Below are positions 1 through 11,489 of a DNA stretch of 64,000 nt, in pieces. A program made the position numbers and the translations under genes. Source of the DNA: Owenia fusiformis (taxonomy: Eukaryota > Annelida > Polychaeta > Sabellida > Oweniidae); assembly GCA_903813345.2 (NCBI GenBank), contig CAIIXF020000006.1, positions 7,244,989 through 7,308,988 of the forward strand, written 5' to 3'. A model generated the notes under the pieces. That model saw nothing but the letters and a program-made list of their open reading frames with translations. It was not told where the DNA came from and did no database searches. Numbering within the stretch: the first letter of the stretch is position 1; every line of letters starts with the position of its first letter.

Positions 1-1085
1 TCAACAAACACAATTTCAAAAAGGATAATATAGAAGTTAACCTTTATTTTCCATTTTTAAGCAGCTGTGCCTCTCATGACTTTCCAAAACAGGTCATATT
101 CGTAGCCTAAGAACCGGTCATACTCAATATACGCGGATACTCTAGTTACCCGTGTCTACGTACATTTTGCGGCAGACACTTTTAATTTCAAAATCATACG
201 TTGGGACCCATGTAAAGTGCATCCGTCAAGTGGTTCGAAATTCATGCAAATAAATATAAGCAAAACATTGCAATAGCACTTACCTTAGAGATGTATGTTG
301 ATATCCTTTCACTCTAGCTGTGTTGATTACTTGGCCTGGTAGTTTATTGCACCCTGTTAAGTTTTATAACAGCTCGTGTACTCTACTCTATAATTCATTT
401 ATCTCGATCGGCGTCGGCCCTAAAAGGACGGGCGTCAATAAAGCCATATTTTAGAATCTAATATCAGCGTTCTGACAATGGTGCAATCAAATGGACAACA
501 TTCCAGTCGATTAACATCTACGATATATTTATTCTATGCCTCACATTTATCAAAAATTGAATTCTTGAACTAGTGCTGTTTTTCTGCATAGAAATTAGGT
601 CTGAAATTGGGCTAGAATGAATAAGAAAAACTAGGTCAATTGTCTCGACCTAATATGAAAATGTAGGGGAACTTAATTAAAGAAACTCATGCATGATTTC
701 AACTTACTTGTATATTTGCTTTCTCTTTTGTATACAGAGGAGAAATTCTTATTCTAAAAATACTATTTCTGAAACAACTCAACCTTAGTTCAGCTTAGGT
801 CGGTCAGATTTTGACTTTAGCAATATCGATTTCATTCAGGTTTATGCTATCAGGTTTTAATCTTGCAATTGCGTATTCTGAATCCTTTTGATCTCGTCCG
901 ATTACCAACCCTTCTTGAAGTTTCCTGGAAGCATTATAGTCTTAGTCGTGATCAATGCCTTAAGCCTCTAACTATTTTTGATCTAATGTCTATATGCAAC
1001 TAGAAATTGCAAGTATGTTGAAATTGCCGGCTGTCATATCTTAAATCCAAACTGAAACCAGCTTCTGTTGTCCTGAATAGGTAGG
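1..1085. other. AT-rich stretch with no recognisable gene
   Basis: I see no long open frame, no splice-bounded exon and no clear terminal repeat here. It is ordinary AT-rich intergenic sequence. Confidence 0.5.
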
Positions 1086-1262
1086 AGGGGGGGGGGGTGG
1101 TCAGGGCCAAAACCCACTGGCCGAAGATTCTTTCAAAATCATGCAGTTTTTCATATTTCGAGCACCGTTCAAGTTATTATGGACCATTATTGTCAAAGAC
1201 ACCCCTGGAATCATTAAAAAACGGAACCCACTTGGCAAATACTGGCTAGATTCCGAATTTAA
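1086..1262. mobile_element. Degenerate hAT-like MITE
   Basis: A G-run is followed by the phrase TTCTTTCAAAATCATGCAGT and, later, by ACTTGGCAAATACTGGCTA. The same order of phrases occurs in the better copies at 12859-13033 and 54274-54452, which begin CAGGCCCGTAGCCAG and end CTGGCTACGGGC. This copy has lost recognisable termini, so the limits are approximate. Confidence 0.5.
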
Positions 1263-2551
1263 ATCAGTTATCAATGAAACAAAAACCGCTATTCGATTCT
1301 AATTACTATAATAGTAATTGAATATATCCTTGTTTATCAAAAGTTATTTATTTGAATAAGAAATTACACTTGGTGATGGAACAATGTAGCTTGTAAGTGA
1401 TCTAGGCATTAGGAGCTATTCATTTCCATCTATAAATGATATCAGAAACGATTTCCATTTCTTGTCCATGATCATAATGATAAAGTAATTCATAAGAAAT
1501 TATACAAAATGGAAGAGCTTCCACCAACGTATTTCTCAGGGATTTCCATTCGATTATACATTGGAATATCCTAGATGCGAGTAGAAATAATCTTGATTTA
1601 CGTCATTAAAAATTCACAATTTAGTCAAACTGATGTCATATTTGGAATCTTTATGTAAAATCATATCTAGAAATGTGGTTTTGAAAAGAGTTTATCAACT
1701 TTGAAAATTTAATTTTCTTTGAAAATGTGACTTCTAGGTCGGGGAGATTCCCCATAGACCCCATGTTGTAAAACCACAAAAAAGTGAAATATCTTTTCTT
1801 TTGTCGGGCAGATAATATTTTCTTTTACTGGACATATTTTAATTTGTATAACTATCACATACATAAGGGTAATATGAAAAGTGAACCACTAAAACTGATG
1901 AATATTCAAGTTTAAGGGAATTTTGTGATACCCTGCCATGTTATTTCCCCCGAATCAGCCACCTGGTGGGGAAACTGGTAACTACCTACTCGCATCTGAG
2001 TAATTAGGCTGTGTTTTTTCTTGGCTCAAACATACTCCATACCGCATTGTACATTTCCACCAACAGGAACACGCATTCTATCATTCAAAAGGTACACCCC
2101 TTGGCAACAGGAAATCTCCATTGGGCATCGTGTTAAGGTATTTCCGCATGTTCAGAAATTTCAATGGGTTCCTAATTAAAGTCCCATGTTATTTTCAGGG
2201 ACACATAACTCATTCAATACATGGGTACCTCAATTATTAGTTAAGGATTAATAATTTTCATTATTAATGCATGAATATTCAGTGCTCTAATTTTTAAAAG
2301 TATGAAATGAGAGTCATTGAATTTTCTTTTTTGTGTAACGAGAATGTTTATTATAACTCTCAACTGATAATCCAGATACATTTATGCACTCTTTGTGCAA
2401 AACTGAAAAATATTACCCACTTGTGGAATGAATTATGTGTACCTGAAAATAACATTGAACTTCAATTAGGAACCAATGAAAATTTCTGAACATGCCGATG
2501 CACCTTAAAGCCTGTTGATGTTTGGATCTCAATGTATTTCCTTAATTACAA
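1263..2551. other. AT-rich stretch with no recognisable gene
   Basis: No exon, terminal repeat or RNA gene is evident. The 60-codon open frame near 2307 has no family resemblance and looks like chance. Confidence 0.45.
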
Positions 2552-2960
2552 TCACGCGGTCCTAACTTCGACCGTTAATTTGAATTTTGACCTACCGGAT
2601 GTTTGAAAATCAAGGATTACGAGTCTCATACTGCATCGTTTTTCTTCAAAGTTGTTCCATTCAAAGCATAACAAAAATCCCTTTCTTATGGTACATTACT
2701 CTCTTAAACAGAGTCCCTACTTCCAGCGGCATTTTGGTCCCCAGCTGTAAGAAGGCCTTTTAACAGCTGGGGACCAAAACGCTGCTAGAACGAGGGATTC
2801 TTTACAATAAAGTAATGCACCGACAGAAAGGCAATTTTGTTTCGCTTTTAATGGTATAAGTTTGAAGGAAAGCGGTGCAGTATTAGACTCGCAATTCTTG
2901 ATTTTCAAGCATCTGGTAGGTCAAAAATTCAAATTAACGGTCGAAGTTGGTACCGCGTGA
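2552..2960. mobile_element. Foldback MITE with 5-bp target duplication ACAAT
   Basis: The sequence from CACGCGG at 2553 to CCGCGTG at 2959 folds on itself. Arms of about 180 bp include TTCGACCGTTAATTTGAATT on the left and its inverse near 2930-2945. The centre holds a second perfect hairpin, GGTCCCCAGCTGT... and ACAGCTGGGGACC, near 2740-2775. ACAAT directly precedes the left end and directly follows the right end, a 5-bp target site duplication. There is no coding capacity. Confidence 0.8.
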
Positions 2961-3155
2961 CAATGGGTCGGATGTGACTCCCGGGAATTCAGTGATCAGT
3001 AGCACATTAATGTTGTGCCAACAAGTGCCATGTTATACAAAGATTTACGTTCATGTATTACAATAAATCATTTCCCGAATATAGACAATAAGAAACATGA
3101 TATCAAAATAACGCATGTACAGCATACTAGTACCTTTAGAGGGGGTGTACGCTTT

Positions 3156-3161
3156 TTTAAT
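3156..3161 (-). promoter_or_regulatory. Possible polyadenylation signal ATTAAA of the UNC93A-like gene
   Basis: The minus strand reads ATTAAA about 40 bases beyond the stop codon at 3202-3204. It is the common variant of the AATAAA signal and no better match lies nearby. Confidence 0.35.
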
Positions 3162-3201
3162 ATAACCCTCTGAAAACCATCACACATAATAAAGAATATC
3201 C

Positions 3202-5606
3202 TTATTTTTTAGCTTCAATCTTCCATTTGAAAGTCATCAATAGTTCAAGGATGATATAGCTGATGGCAGATGCACAAAGCACTCCTATTGTGATGTAAGC
3301 CTTAGTTTTGACGCAGAGGAACCCGTTGATGGCGAAAGCTGAAGACATTCCAATTGCGTTCCAAATATTTCTACTGACGAAGCCAATATCTAAGTTGTCT
3401 GGGAAGATAGTTCCGATTAGAGCTACAAATAAAAAATATTCTGTAGTATAACAGGGCTTTGTTAAGAATAAGGAGTGACAGTAATTGAAGAAAATGTGGG
3501 AGTTCAAATGAAGATCTCTCAATCCGAACACTTCCCTAAGCAAATTCCACTTTAAACATGATTTACCCTAGCGGATTTAAAATTAAACGGTTATAATATA
3601 GAACAACGTTTAATTTGCGCACATTGAGCCAGATTTGAATTATATTATAAAAGAGGCCATTTTGTGAATTCTGAAATAGATTGTTCGAAACAAAAGTTGG
3701 AAACAGTGATATAAAACTCCAAGATAGGCTTCCTGTCATTTCATCGTATAATTTAGATACCAGCAAAGCAACAACTTCGTTTCCTTTATTCAACTTACAG
3801 ACTTGCTGGGTCTGCCATACAGCCAAAGCTACACCATAGATCGCAGGAAGTGTAAAGAACAGCCATAATTCATCAGTTGATGGTGTCCAAAGCAACATCG
3901 TTACCATAGCAGCCAGATTGAATATGGATGCCAAGGCCACAAAAACAGATCGGTGAACCCACCGCTGAAGTACCCCGAAAAGGTAAGCTGATATCGTATT
4001 TGTGATCCCCATGCAGACCATTGTTAGCCCAACGTAGCCAATTCCAAGCTCGCAACTAACATATGCCTTAAAATAAATTGTTCAAATTGCCAAACTTTGG
4101 GAGGGGAGTGTATACTCAATCTAAGCATTACTTACAAAAATATAGAGTTTTAATGCCGTTCACAATATTTGACATTCGCGTAATTCACTGGTACTCACCT
4201 AGTTACGCTGACGATACGTCGGCGTAACAAGATGGTAGAACTTCCGGGCTTCGGTTTCGGTAAGATAATATACCAAACATAGAACCGGCTGTATATTCTC
4301 AAAGCAGACTATCTTCCTTAACTTTGAGCCAAAATATTGTCCACAACTTGACTTATAAGTTGTGTAGAATCGAGAAATAAAAATATCTTACCGAAAACGA
4401 AGTCCGGAAATTCTTCCATCTTGTTACGCTGACGTATCGTCAGCGTAACTAGGTGAGTACCAGTGTAATTGGGATGGATTAAGAGAAATGTGATCAATTC
4501 CGATACGTCATCATATTGACTATTGTATATGACTGATACAAATATTACTAAATGCAAATTAATTAGAGAAACATGAATGAAAGCAACTTCTGGGTTCTTA
4601 CTTGGTTGAAGTCGCCCCACATTAGAGAGTTTCGAAATCCTGCATAGAAGAATATCAGTATGAGAGGTATCATTTTGGGAGATGTTTGTAGCCGAAGCAC
4701 TTTGACAACCCTATCCTTAACATCCTTCGCTGTAATATTGGTTCTATTTCTGGTTTCGTCCATACACATTAACAATATCAAAGCAATCATGACCATACCG
4801 AAAAAAGTTCCCATGAGAATGTATATATTTTCATCTGATGGTCTGTCTGCCTTTGTTACATTCTCATTTGAATTGGGACAAAAGTCTGCGCCACATGTTC
4901 TTCTTGAGATCACAGTTTGGTTTTCTGAAGTATTCATTTGGTCATTATCTTCCACCAGGAGTATTGCAGACGATATCATCTCTCCCCAGATTCTGCCACT
5001 GTTGATTATAGCAAAAGATATACCATTGAAGGAATCCGCCATTGCTTGTGGGTTTTGATCTCCTACAACTTCAGCGTACTCTTTAGCTAGTGGAGTGACA
5101 AAAGTGGGAAGACCAACCATATGGATACTGAACCCCAATCCCATTAGAAAACTAGCAGGCATTAAAGTATACCAACTGGGAAAAGCATTGGCTACAATGA
5201 ATAGACAGAAAAGACTCCAGGCTCCGAAGAGTGCCCTTTTTTGACCGAGTATATTGACGATAGACGGCGCTATGAGTAGACTACAGATGGCGTTTGAGGC
5301 CCATTGACAACTGACGGTTGCCACTCCAAGTCCACCCTCACTGTTGAGACTGCTTTGTAGTCCCATTAGTGAATTATTGGGAATAATGACAAGGGCAGCT
5401 GCAACAACTACAAGAAAGAAATTTTTCAAAAGCCTTCGTTTATGTCCAACATCAATCGTTTTTTTGTCGATAGTCTTCCCAGCATTTGGAGCATCCATTT
5501 CGAAACTAGCATGCTTAGGTATTTTAGCGGAATTCCATTGGATTTGTGGTGTCTTTCCAATGTAATACTGATCCATTTGATGGTCTTCAATTGTATAAAC
5601 ACCCAT
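3202..5606 (-). CDS. UNC93A-like multi-pass membrane protein, complete, three exons
   Basis: The protein is a member of the UNC93 branch of the major facilitator superfamily. Exons on the minus strand are 5606-4602, 4066-3799 and 3422-3202. The junctions are AAC CAA|GTAAG to AG|GCATAT (phase 0) and GTC T|GTAAGT to GTAG|CTCTA (phase 1). They give one 497-residue frame, close to vertebrate UNC93A (about 460) plus a longer N-tail. Recognisable pieces are the hydrophobic block at about 60-80 followed by LQSSLN at 83-88, FPSWYTLMPAS, the joined DFNQAYVSCELGIGYVG, LPAIYGVALAVWQTQ, and GTIFPD with SRNIWNAIG near the end. A glycosylation-rich loop (NTSENQT, NENVT) separates the two halves. I chose ATG 5606 because the longer open frame upstream contains no ATG. 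In worms unc-93 regulates a potassium channel and UNC93B1 traffics Toll-like receptors; the role of UNC93A itself is poorly known, so function here is inferred from family only. Intron 1 carries the MITE at 4186-4465. Confidence 0.88.
4186..4465. mobile_element. MITE with palindromic ends and 5-bp target duplication TAATT, inside a UNC93A-like intron
   Basis: The ends read CACTGGTACTCACCTAGTTA and its inverse. TAATT occurs at 4181-4185 and again at 4466-4470. Just inside each end lies a second small palindrome, GTTACGCTGACGATACGTCG with its mirror, so each terminus can itself form a hairpin. The terminal arms run about 60 bp, through CTTCCGG and GGTAAGAT. The element has no open frame. A diverged relative with one end preserved lies at 16697-16880. 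Confidence 0.82.
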
Positions 5607-5639
5607 CTTGGATATATGCAGCAGCGCCAATATTGTTCT

Positions 5640-6240
5640 AAACTCACGATGTAGGTATGGTCTAATAATATATAGGCCTTATTTCAACATTTGACTGCAT
5701 TGCCCCATGATCTGCCCTTACATCATTCGTGACAGTCTGGCCACAGCCTCACTTTGAACGGATGATCCGTTTATATTTACATATCACAATTACCCAACTT
5801 TATCGTGATTTATTGGGAAATCCATCAAACTGGCCACAGTTTGGACGAGTGGCCTTTGTCAAGTGGACAGAGTGGGACAGTGCTAGACTTAGAAGTAGGA
5901 AAGTGGTTCCCACACTTCAACTGGATTAATTACATGTAACAATTTTTAAAGTTCATTCAGGTCCACTTTCTATCTGCATTGCGTAAACACTTCTCTTGAT
6001 TGTAGCTTGTGAAACAGAAATTGGGGTTTTAACAAGTGCGTTGGGCGTGGGGGTATCATCCATTAGGGTTAGAAATGTTTCTGATATACTATAACTGATC
6101 GAATATACTTTGATCTTGGATCAGTCTGTAAATTGCTTTGTCATATTTAAATATAAGGTTTGATTTTAAACCAATTCATATTGTAAAATGACAAATAAGA
6201 CGGCAATGATGCTGCTTCCCAATGCTATGCTTAAAGTTAG
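5640..6240. other. 5' flank of the UNC93A-like gene, no gene seen
   Basis: This is the upstream side of the minus-strand UNC93A-like gene and should contain its 5' UTR and promoter. I see no convincing TATA box or initiator and no exon. Confidence 0.35.
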
Positions 6241-6289
6241 TAAAATCAAGGTCTCAAAAAATACGCGATGTTTGATTTGGACCAAGAGA

Positions 6290-6640
6290 AGTGGAGTAGA
6301 AGACAAGCGCTGGAGCTGGTTTGAAGAAGAAGGAGAAAAGAAGACAGCCAGCAGAATGGAGTGGAGAGCTGGGAGAGCTTGAGGAGTTGGGAGAAGTTAG
6401 CCGGAGCTAAGAGAGCTGGATAAGTAGAATAAACCATGAGCCAAAATAGCTAGGAGACGATAGCTGAGGCTTAGAGAGCTTGTAGAGTAAGAAATTATAG
6501 CCAGAGCTGAGGGAGCCAGAGATATAGAGAAGGATATAGCCGGAGCTGAGAAAGTTTGAGAAGGAGAAAGGGCAGCCAGAGCGGAGAGCTGAGAAAGCTA
6601 AAGGAGTAGAGGAGTAGATAGCTGGTACAGGAGTCACGTT
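6290..6640. repeat. Purine-rich degenerate minisatellite
   Basis: The stretch is built from imperfect repeats of phrases such as AGAGCTGGGAGAGCT, TAGCCGGAGCTGAG and GGAGAAAG. The unit is roughly 15-25 bp and is drifted. The open frames here (6188 plus, 6246 minus) are products of the repeat composition. Confidence 0.65.
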
Positions 6641-6659
6641 ATCACAATGAGTTATAGAG

Positions 6660-7600
6660 GGGAAGAAAGTCACTGCCCAAATTGGGCAAATTGGACAATT
6701 TGAAGACATTTATTATTATTTGAGAATAGTGACATTTGGCTGAGATTATAGAGACATTTTGTTTTTTACTGTTATATTTGTTGTTTAAATACCAAAATAT
6801 ACTGTATGTGCTAATCTTTATCCATTTTGTGTTTTCTTTATCAACTGTACCCCCAGACCACCAAACCAGGCCAGGGCCGAAGGAGTTTGGTTTGGATCGG
6901 AGAGAGTTCCAATTATATCTACACATGTATCACTGCAGTGCAAAAAGAACTTAAATCACAGCATCTCTGAAACTTAAAAGTATAAAAGATGCATTTAATT
7001 TGTAACAAAGACACCACTCTGAAGATACAAAGATATATACAGTAGTAGTTTGAGAAGTTACCAAGACCAACATTACATAAAGGACCGTGTTTTTACAGAA
7101 TGTTTTCATTGGTGTAAGAGAAAAACATTGTTGAATTCAGTTCTCCATATCGATATCACTCCTTTACGATAATTGATATTTTCAAAAGCAGATGTTTTAC
7201 TGAAGCCTGTGCTATGTGTGTTGATACCAGGTACATTTGATGTGCGCTATTTCAAAGTCATCACAACTAGTTATCATAATCATGCGATGAATACTGAAAA
7301 TATTGCTTATTATTTCTCAAAAACAGCTTAAATGATTTTTTGTCAAAAAACAAAGTTTTGTTTTGTTTGTGGTGATACAAAACCGGATTACAGCACATAC
7401 AGAGCATCGATTGCCTTGATATTTTTCATACTACATAAAAAATATGTTTAACATCAGGTCTTAAAAGGGCGATGTTAGATGAGTGTTACCCATGCAATGC
7501 TTTTTCTATGCATATACCATTTGTCTAATATTTTGTTTCTTTCAACACACTGTTTAAATTAACATTGATGCATCATTTGTTTGAGATTTCGCCAGAAAGT
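6660..7600. other. Intergenic sequence with no recognisable feature
   Basis: No exon, RNA gene or terminal repeat is evident. Short open frames have no family signature. Confidence 0.4.
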
Positions 7601-7606
7601 GCCCTA

Positions 7607-9935
7607 AGTTACAATTTTACGTATTTTTCAGTTTTTTCTCATTTTCATGCAAATTATACGAGAATAAGATGCATAATGCACATAGAAATGATCGTGAGAC
7701 AGTATCCCGTGATTCCCAGTTGCTAGATTGTCCCTACATAGCTTGTGTAAAATGGAGCGAGCTGATTTGTAAACTGGCTCCAAGTTGGAGCCAGTTTTGT
7801 AAAATGAGCGGTGCGTTTTTATTAAACGGAAATGCAATGCATAATATGTTCTGATTTGGTGAACATGATCTAATTCATCGATATTTTTACTTAGAATTGA
7901 TTTTTCTCTCATAGTTTTGGCTTGAAATGACTTTTTGCAAAAAATCTTTAAACATATTACAATTTTATGTATTTTTCATTTTTTTTCTCATTTTCATGCA
8001 AATTATACGAGAATAACATGCATAATGCACATACAAATAATCGTGAGATAGTATTTCGTGATTCCCAGTTACCAGATTGTATCTACATAGCATTTGTCAT
8101 ATGGGGCGAGCTGATTTGCAAACTGGCTCCAAGTTCAGTACTGTCAACCCCCAAAGATTTTCTCGCGGGACAGATTTTTTAGACCCAGTGCCAAAGATTC
8201 GCGGGATTTCGCAGGACATCCTCCTAAATTCGCGGGATTTCGCGGGACATTTAAGGGATTTGCGTAATTGCGCTAATAGGTTAAATTAAGATCAAATTCG
8301 CGGGATTTCGCGGGACCATTCGAGGGACAAACACGGTAATTGCGGGACAGTTAACAGGGTAATCCCCAAAGACTTCATAGAGGGACATATTTTTTTAGAC
8401 GAAGTGCCCTAAATTCGCGGGATTTTGCGGGACATCCACCTAAATTTGCGGGATGTCGCAGGACATTTATGGGCCCATTTGCGTGATCGGGACTTAATGT
8501 AAAAGTACTCAAATCAAACTTTCAGATACTGATTTTGATTTATCAAACATAATGCACTTAACTTAAGTAAACGTCAACACAATTCCACACAATACGCATA
8601 GAAATATTATTAAACTATCAAAAAAACACGCTTTAGGTGTGAGTACAGTAATCCAACACGAAATTCAAAAATTCTGAACAATACTTTGCATTATGGCGTT
8701 CGTGACCAACTATGAAACATTTACCCCCTATAGTGTTGTATATTAAAATGTACCTATTCATATAGGGGTTCGATTAATCTACATTAAATTTAAGGGAGTC
8801 AGCTTTCTGTTCGAGATACCAGTGTCCATTTATTGGAACTTGCGTTTGCTAAACATTTGCTCAGTTCTGAGATGAAGGCCGTGACACGCGTAGTAAAAAG
8901 GCCAACGTTGGAACTATTCGTGACATACATCCCTATTTTCGTAATTAAAATGAAAATTGCACTCTTCCTTTTTATTTTGAGACCAAATAACGGCATACTA
9001 AAAAATTCTCCATCTAAAATGTCACTCGACCTTTTGGCAATTAAAAGTCCCTGCCTGCATTTAGTAGTCATATATTGTCATGTGCATAATTTTGAAACCA
9101 TATCCTAATTATTTCACAAACCCTTTGTTGATTCTGCCATAGTTTCCAATTTGTAAATAGCATTTAGCCTTTTTAATTGGGAACTTTTTTGAAATTTCCA
9201 AAATGGCTGCCATGTGATTCCAGAATTAACATGAGTGTGACGTGACATCACAGTTGCTCGTTCCTAGGTAACAACAAGATCACAATTGCTCGTTTCTAGA
9301 TAGCAACAAGATTTTTGATAAAATGGCACAGAATTACCCTGATTAACACCCTTAAAATCTGATTTTCAAAGAATATATTTGGAGAAACAATAAAAGGTAA
9401 GTGGAATAAATTAGAAGATGGTTTCAAGTTACCACAGAAGTCAATTTGAAACTCAAGAATGCTTTCTTTGACTCATAATCACAAAAAAGTCGAGTGACAT
9501 TTTAGATGGAGAATTTCTTAGGTACTTGAGAAGCCAACTATGGTGTTATTTGGATCAAAATTACAGTTTTATAAATGGACTATATGCTCTTTCCAAAAGC
9601 AGTCTTCGATGATCTGATGCACTGGGAGTTTGGCAGCACTTTTCAAATTAGGTAAACTTTACTCCTCAAAAGCGCAAAAAACTTAGCTTCTTATATCACA
9701 AGATGATCACAATTATTTAGCCTAGATCGGGGATTGTTACAATTTTGAAAATTCGCGGAGGTCAAAGCCGACATTTGCGGGACTTCGCGGGACATTGCGG
9801 GACACGCGAATTAGCCAAATTTTGATCAAATTCGCGGGATAATCCCGCCATTCGCGGGATAATCCCGCCATTCGCGGGACACTTGACAGCTCTGCAAGTT
9901 GGAGCCAGTTTTGAAAAGTGAGCGGTGCGAATTTT
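7607..9935. repeat. Tandem duplicated ~210-bp segment, second copy split by a transposon
   Basis: Copy A (7607-7815) and copy B (about 7952-8135 continuing at 9895-9935) share the run TCATTTTCATGCAAATTATA, then CATAATGCACATA, CGTGATTCCCAGTT, GCGAGCTGATTTG, ACTGGCTCCAAGTT and GGAGCCAGTTTTG. Copy A is uninterrupted. Copy B is cut between CAAGTT and GGAGCC by the element at 8136-9894. The centre GGCTCCAAGTTGGAGCC is itself a short palindrome. Confidence 0.8.
8136..9894. mobile_element. 1.76-kb non-autonomous DNA transposon with 6-bp target duplication CAAGTT
   Basis: The element starts CAGTACTGTCAA and ends TTGACAGCTCTG, an imperfect 12-bp terminal inverted repeat. CAAGTT occurs at 8130-8135 and at 9895-9900. 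The neighbouring copy of the host repeat at 7776-7800 keeps the empty site with one CAAGTT. Both subterminal regions carry arrays of ATTCGCGGGA and TTTCGCGGGACAT. Internally, TCTAAAATGTCACTCGAC near 9017 and its inverse near 9490 form a smaller foldback. No transposase frame is seen. The superfamily is undecided; groups making about 6-bp duplications, such as IS3EU or Dada, are only candidates. Confidence 0.85.
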
Positions 9936-10591
9936 ATCATAAATGTGGTTATTCTCACTTCTTTATATTTCAATATAAACACCTACGACCTAAAGGACGA
10001 GGTATCAACACAATCGCCTGAATCAATGTATGAGTTCATCACGAACCAGGAAGTGACTGCAAAAATAGTTCATTCAAGTTTACTCAGGGTTCATTCAAAT
10101 TTACCCAAGGTAACAATTTGCCAAACGTTTTATTTCAAGGGTTGGAGACAAATGGGGGGGGGGGGCACAAATGAGTGATGCCTGAACAGTTAATATGGGT
10201 GGAACGAAACGAAGTCGAGTGCCAATGGTACAATAACGTCATTTCGAAGGGCAATATTTCACTATATTACCCACAGAAATGCCGTTGTTAGTATTATTAC
10301 CATCGTTAATGTCCAGGACTGAAACAGCAAGAAAATCTTACGCACTGAACGATATTTAATTTCCCGGGGAAAATTGCCGGTCATTAATTGCATTCTTGAC
10401 CTGCAATATTGACCACCACTATGACGTCACATATTGCTCAGGTCGATATAGTAAAATGAATGCCTTCTAAACTAGCACTAAAACCCCTAAAACTGGCCCG
10501 GCAAGGTGGTTATAATACAGAATATCGAGAGCAGAATACACCCTGTATTGCACGTCAATTCATTCTATAACGTTTTTATCGTGTGATCCTC
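9936..10591. other. Intergenic, no gene seen
   Basis: There is a G-run near 10153 and two TGACGTCA-like words but no exon. It lies between the split duplicate and the MITE upstream of the P450. Confidence 0.35.
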
Positions 10592-10680
10592 TGTATTACT
10601 ACTGAGAATGTCCCCTCCGTTCCAATATTTTCTGTATTGCGACGGAGATGATCAATAGGGACAATCTCAGTAGCAATACA
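10592..10680. repeat. Short inverted repeat (hairpin)
   Basis: CTGTATTACTACTGAGAATG at 10592 pairs imperfectly with GGGACAATCTCAGTAGCAAT and CAG ending near 10680. The loop contains TTTTCTGTATTGCGACGGAG. It is probably a small degenerate MITE. Confidence 0.5.
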
Positions 10681-10720
10681 GATTGGTTTAGCACAAGAAC
10701 TGACCAATCAGAAGACTTAA

Positions 10721-11432
10721 AGGCCCACTATACTTAATTTAGAAGAAAAAAATCATTGAAACATGTTACTCACACACTCGCTTAAATATGACACAAAGCT
10801 TGATTTGCTTTAATATTGAACCAAGAAAAAATAACTCATATTTGAAATTCAGAGATCATTAGACATGCATGCACATGTTATCATGTTTAACAAAGTGCAT
10901 GTTTTAAATTTCTGTTGATTTAAAAGATGGAGAAACTTCTATAAAAATGAATGTTTCATGTAATGCTTGACAGATCAAAAATATCTTTCGATAATTAATT
11001 GTAAGCTTTGATGTGGTCCGTTTGAGCTGTTGTTGGTGTCAAATGAAATCAATACATTGGACATACTATGTTTATGTTTCTTTATTTCCTCCGTTTTATC
11101 GGAGAGCAAAACAATTGATACATGCAAATCACATTACAAACATATATTACAGAAGAGTAAATGGGTTATTAATATTTACATATTTACACGTTAAACGACT
11201 CTAAATACATTTTAACATTACAATTCAAGCGTGCCTATTTGAAAAATATATTTATATTGTAAAATATATTTGCACATTCGATCACGAACATTTCATAAAT
11301 GGTGTCATTGGCTACATCAAAATCTATTCTGCTACCCAGAACAGTCTGTAAGAAAATATCATCATCAAGGTTGAAAAGCGTAACACTATCATGAACCGGT
11401 AAGATATCAATGAAAATACGCAAAGTGGGCCT
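10721..11432. mobile_element. TTAA-target MITE ending ~57 bp upstream of the P450 start codon
   Basis: The ends are AGGCCCACTATACTTAATTT and the inverse of AGGCCCACTTTGCG. TTAA occurs at 10717-10720 and 11433-11436. A related 487-bp copy with the same ends and the same TTAA duplication is at 49420-49906. The shared interior includes TTAGACATGCATGCACATGT here and its inverse-oriented equivalent there. The 10.7-kb copy has extra internal sequence (11070-11390). A TTAA target suggests piggyBac or Kolobok ancestry; no transposase is encoded. Confidence 0.82.
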
Positions 11433-11489
11433 TTAATTTTACAGATCATACGATAAAATAGTATACAGCTAGCTTGCTACCCAATAAGC

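Noticed and set aside
4563-5630. TTG start at 5630 for the UNC93A-like protein
   Set aside because: The first ATG in frame is at 5606; eukaryotic initiation at TTG is unlikely.
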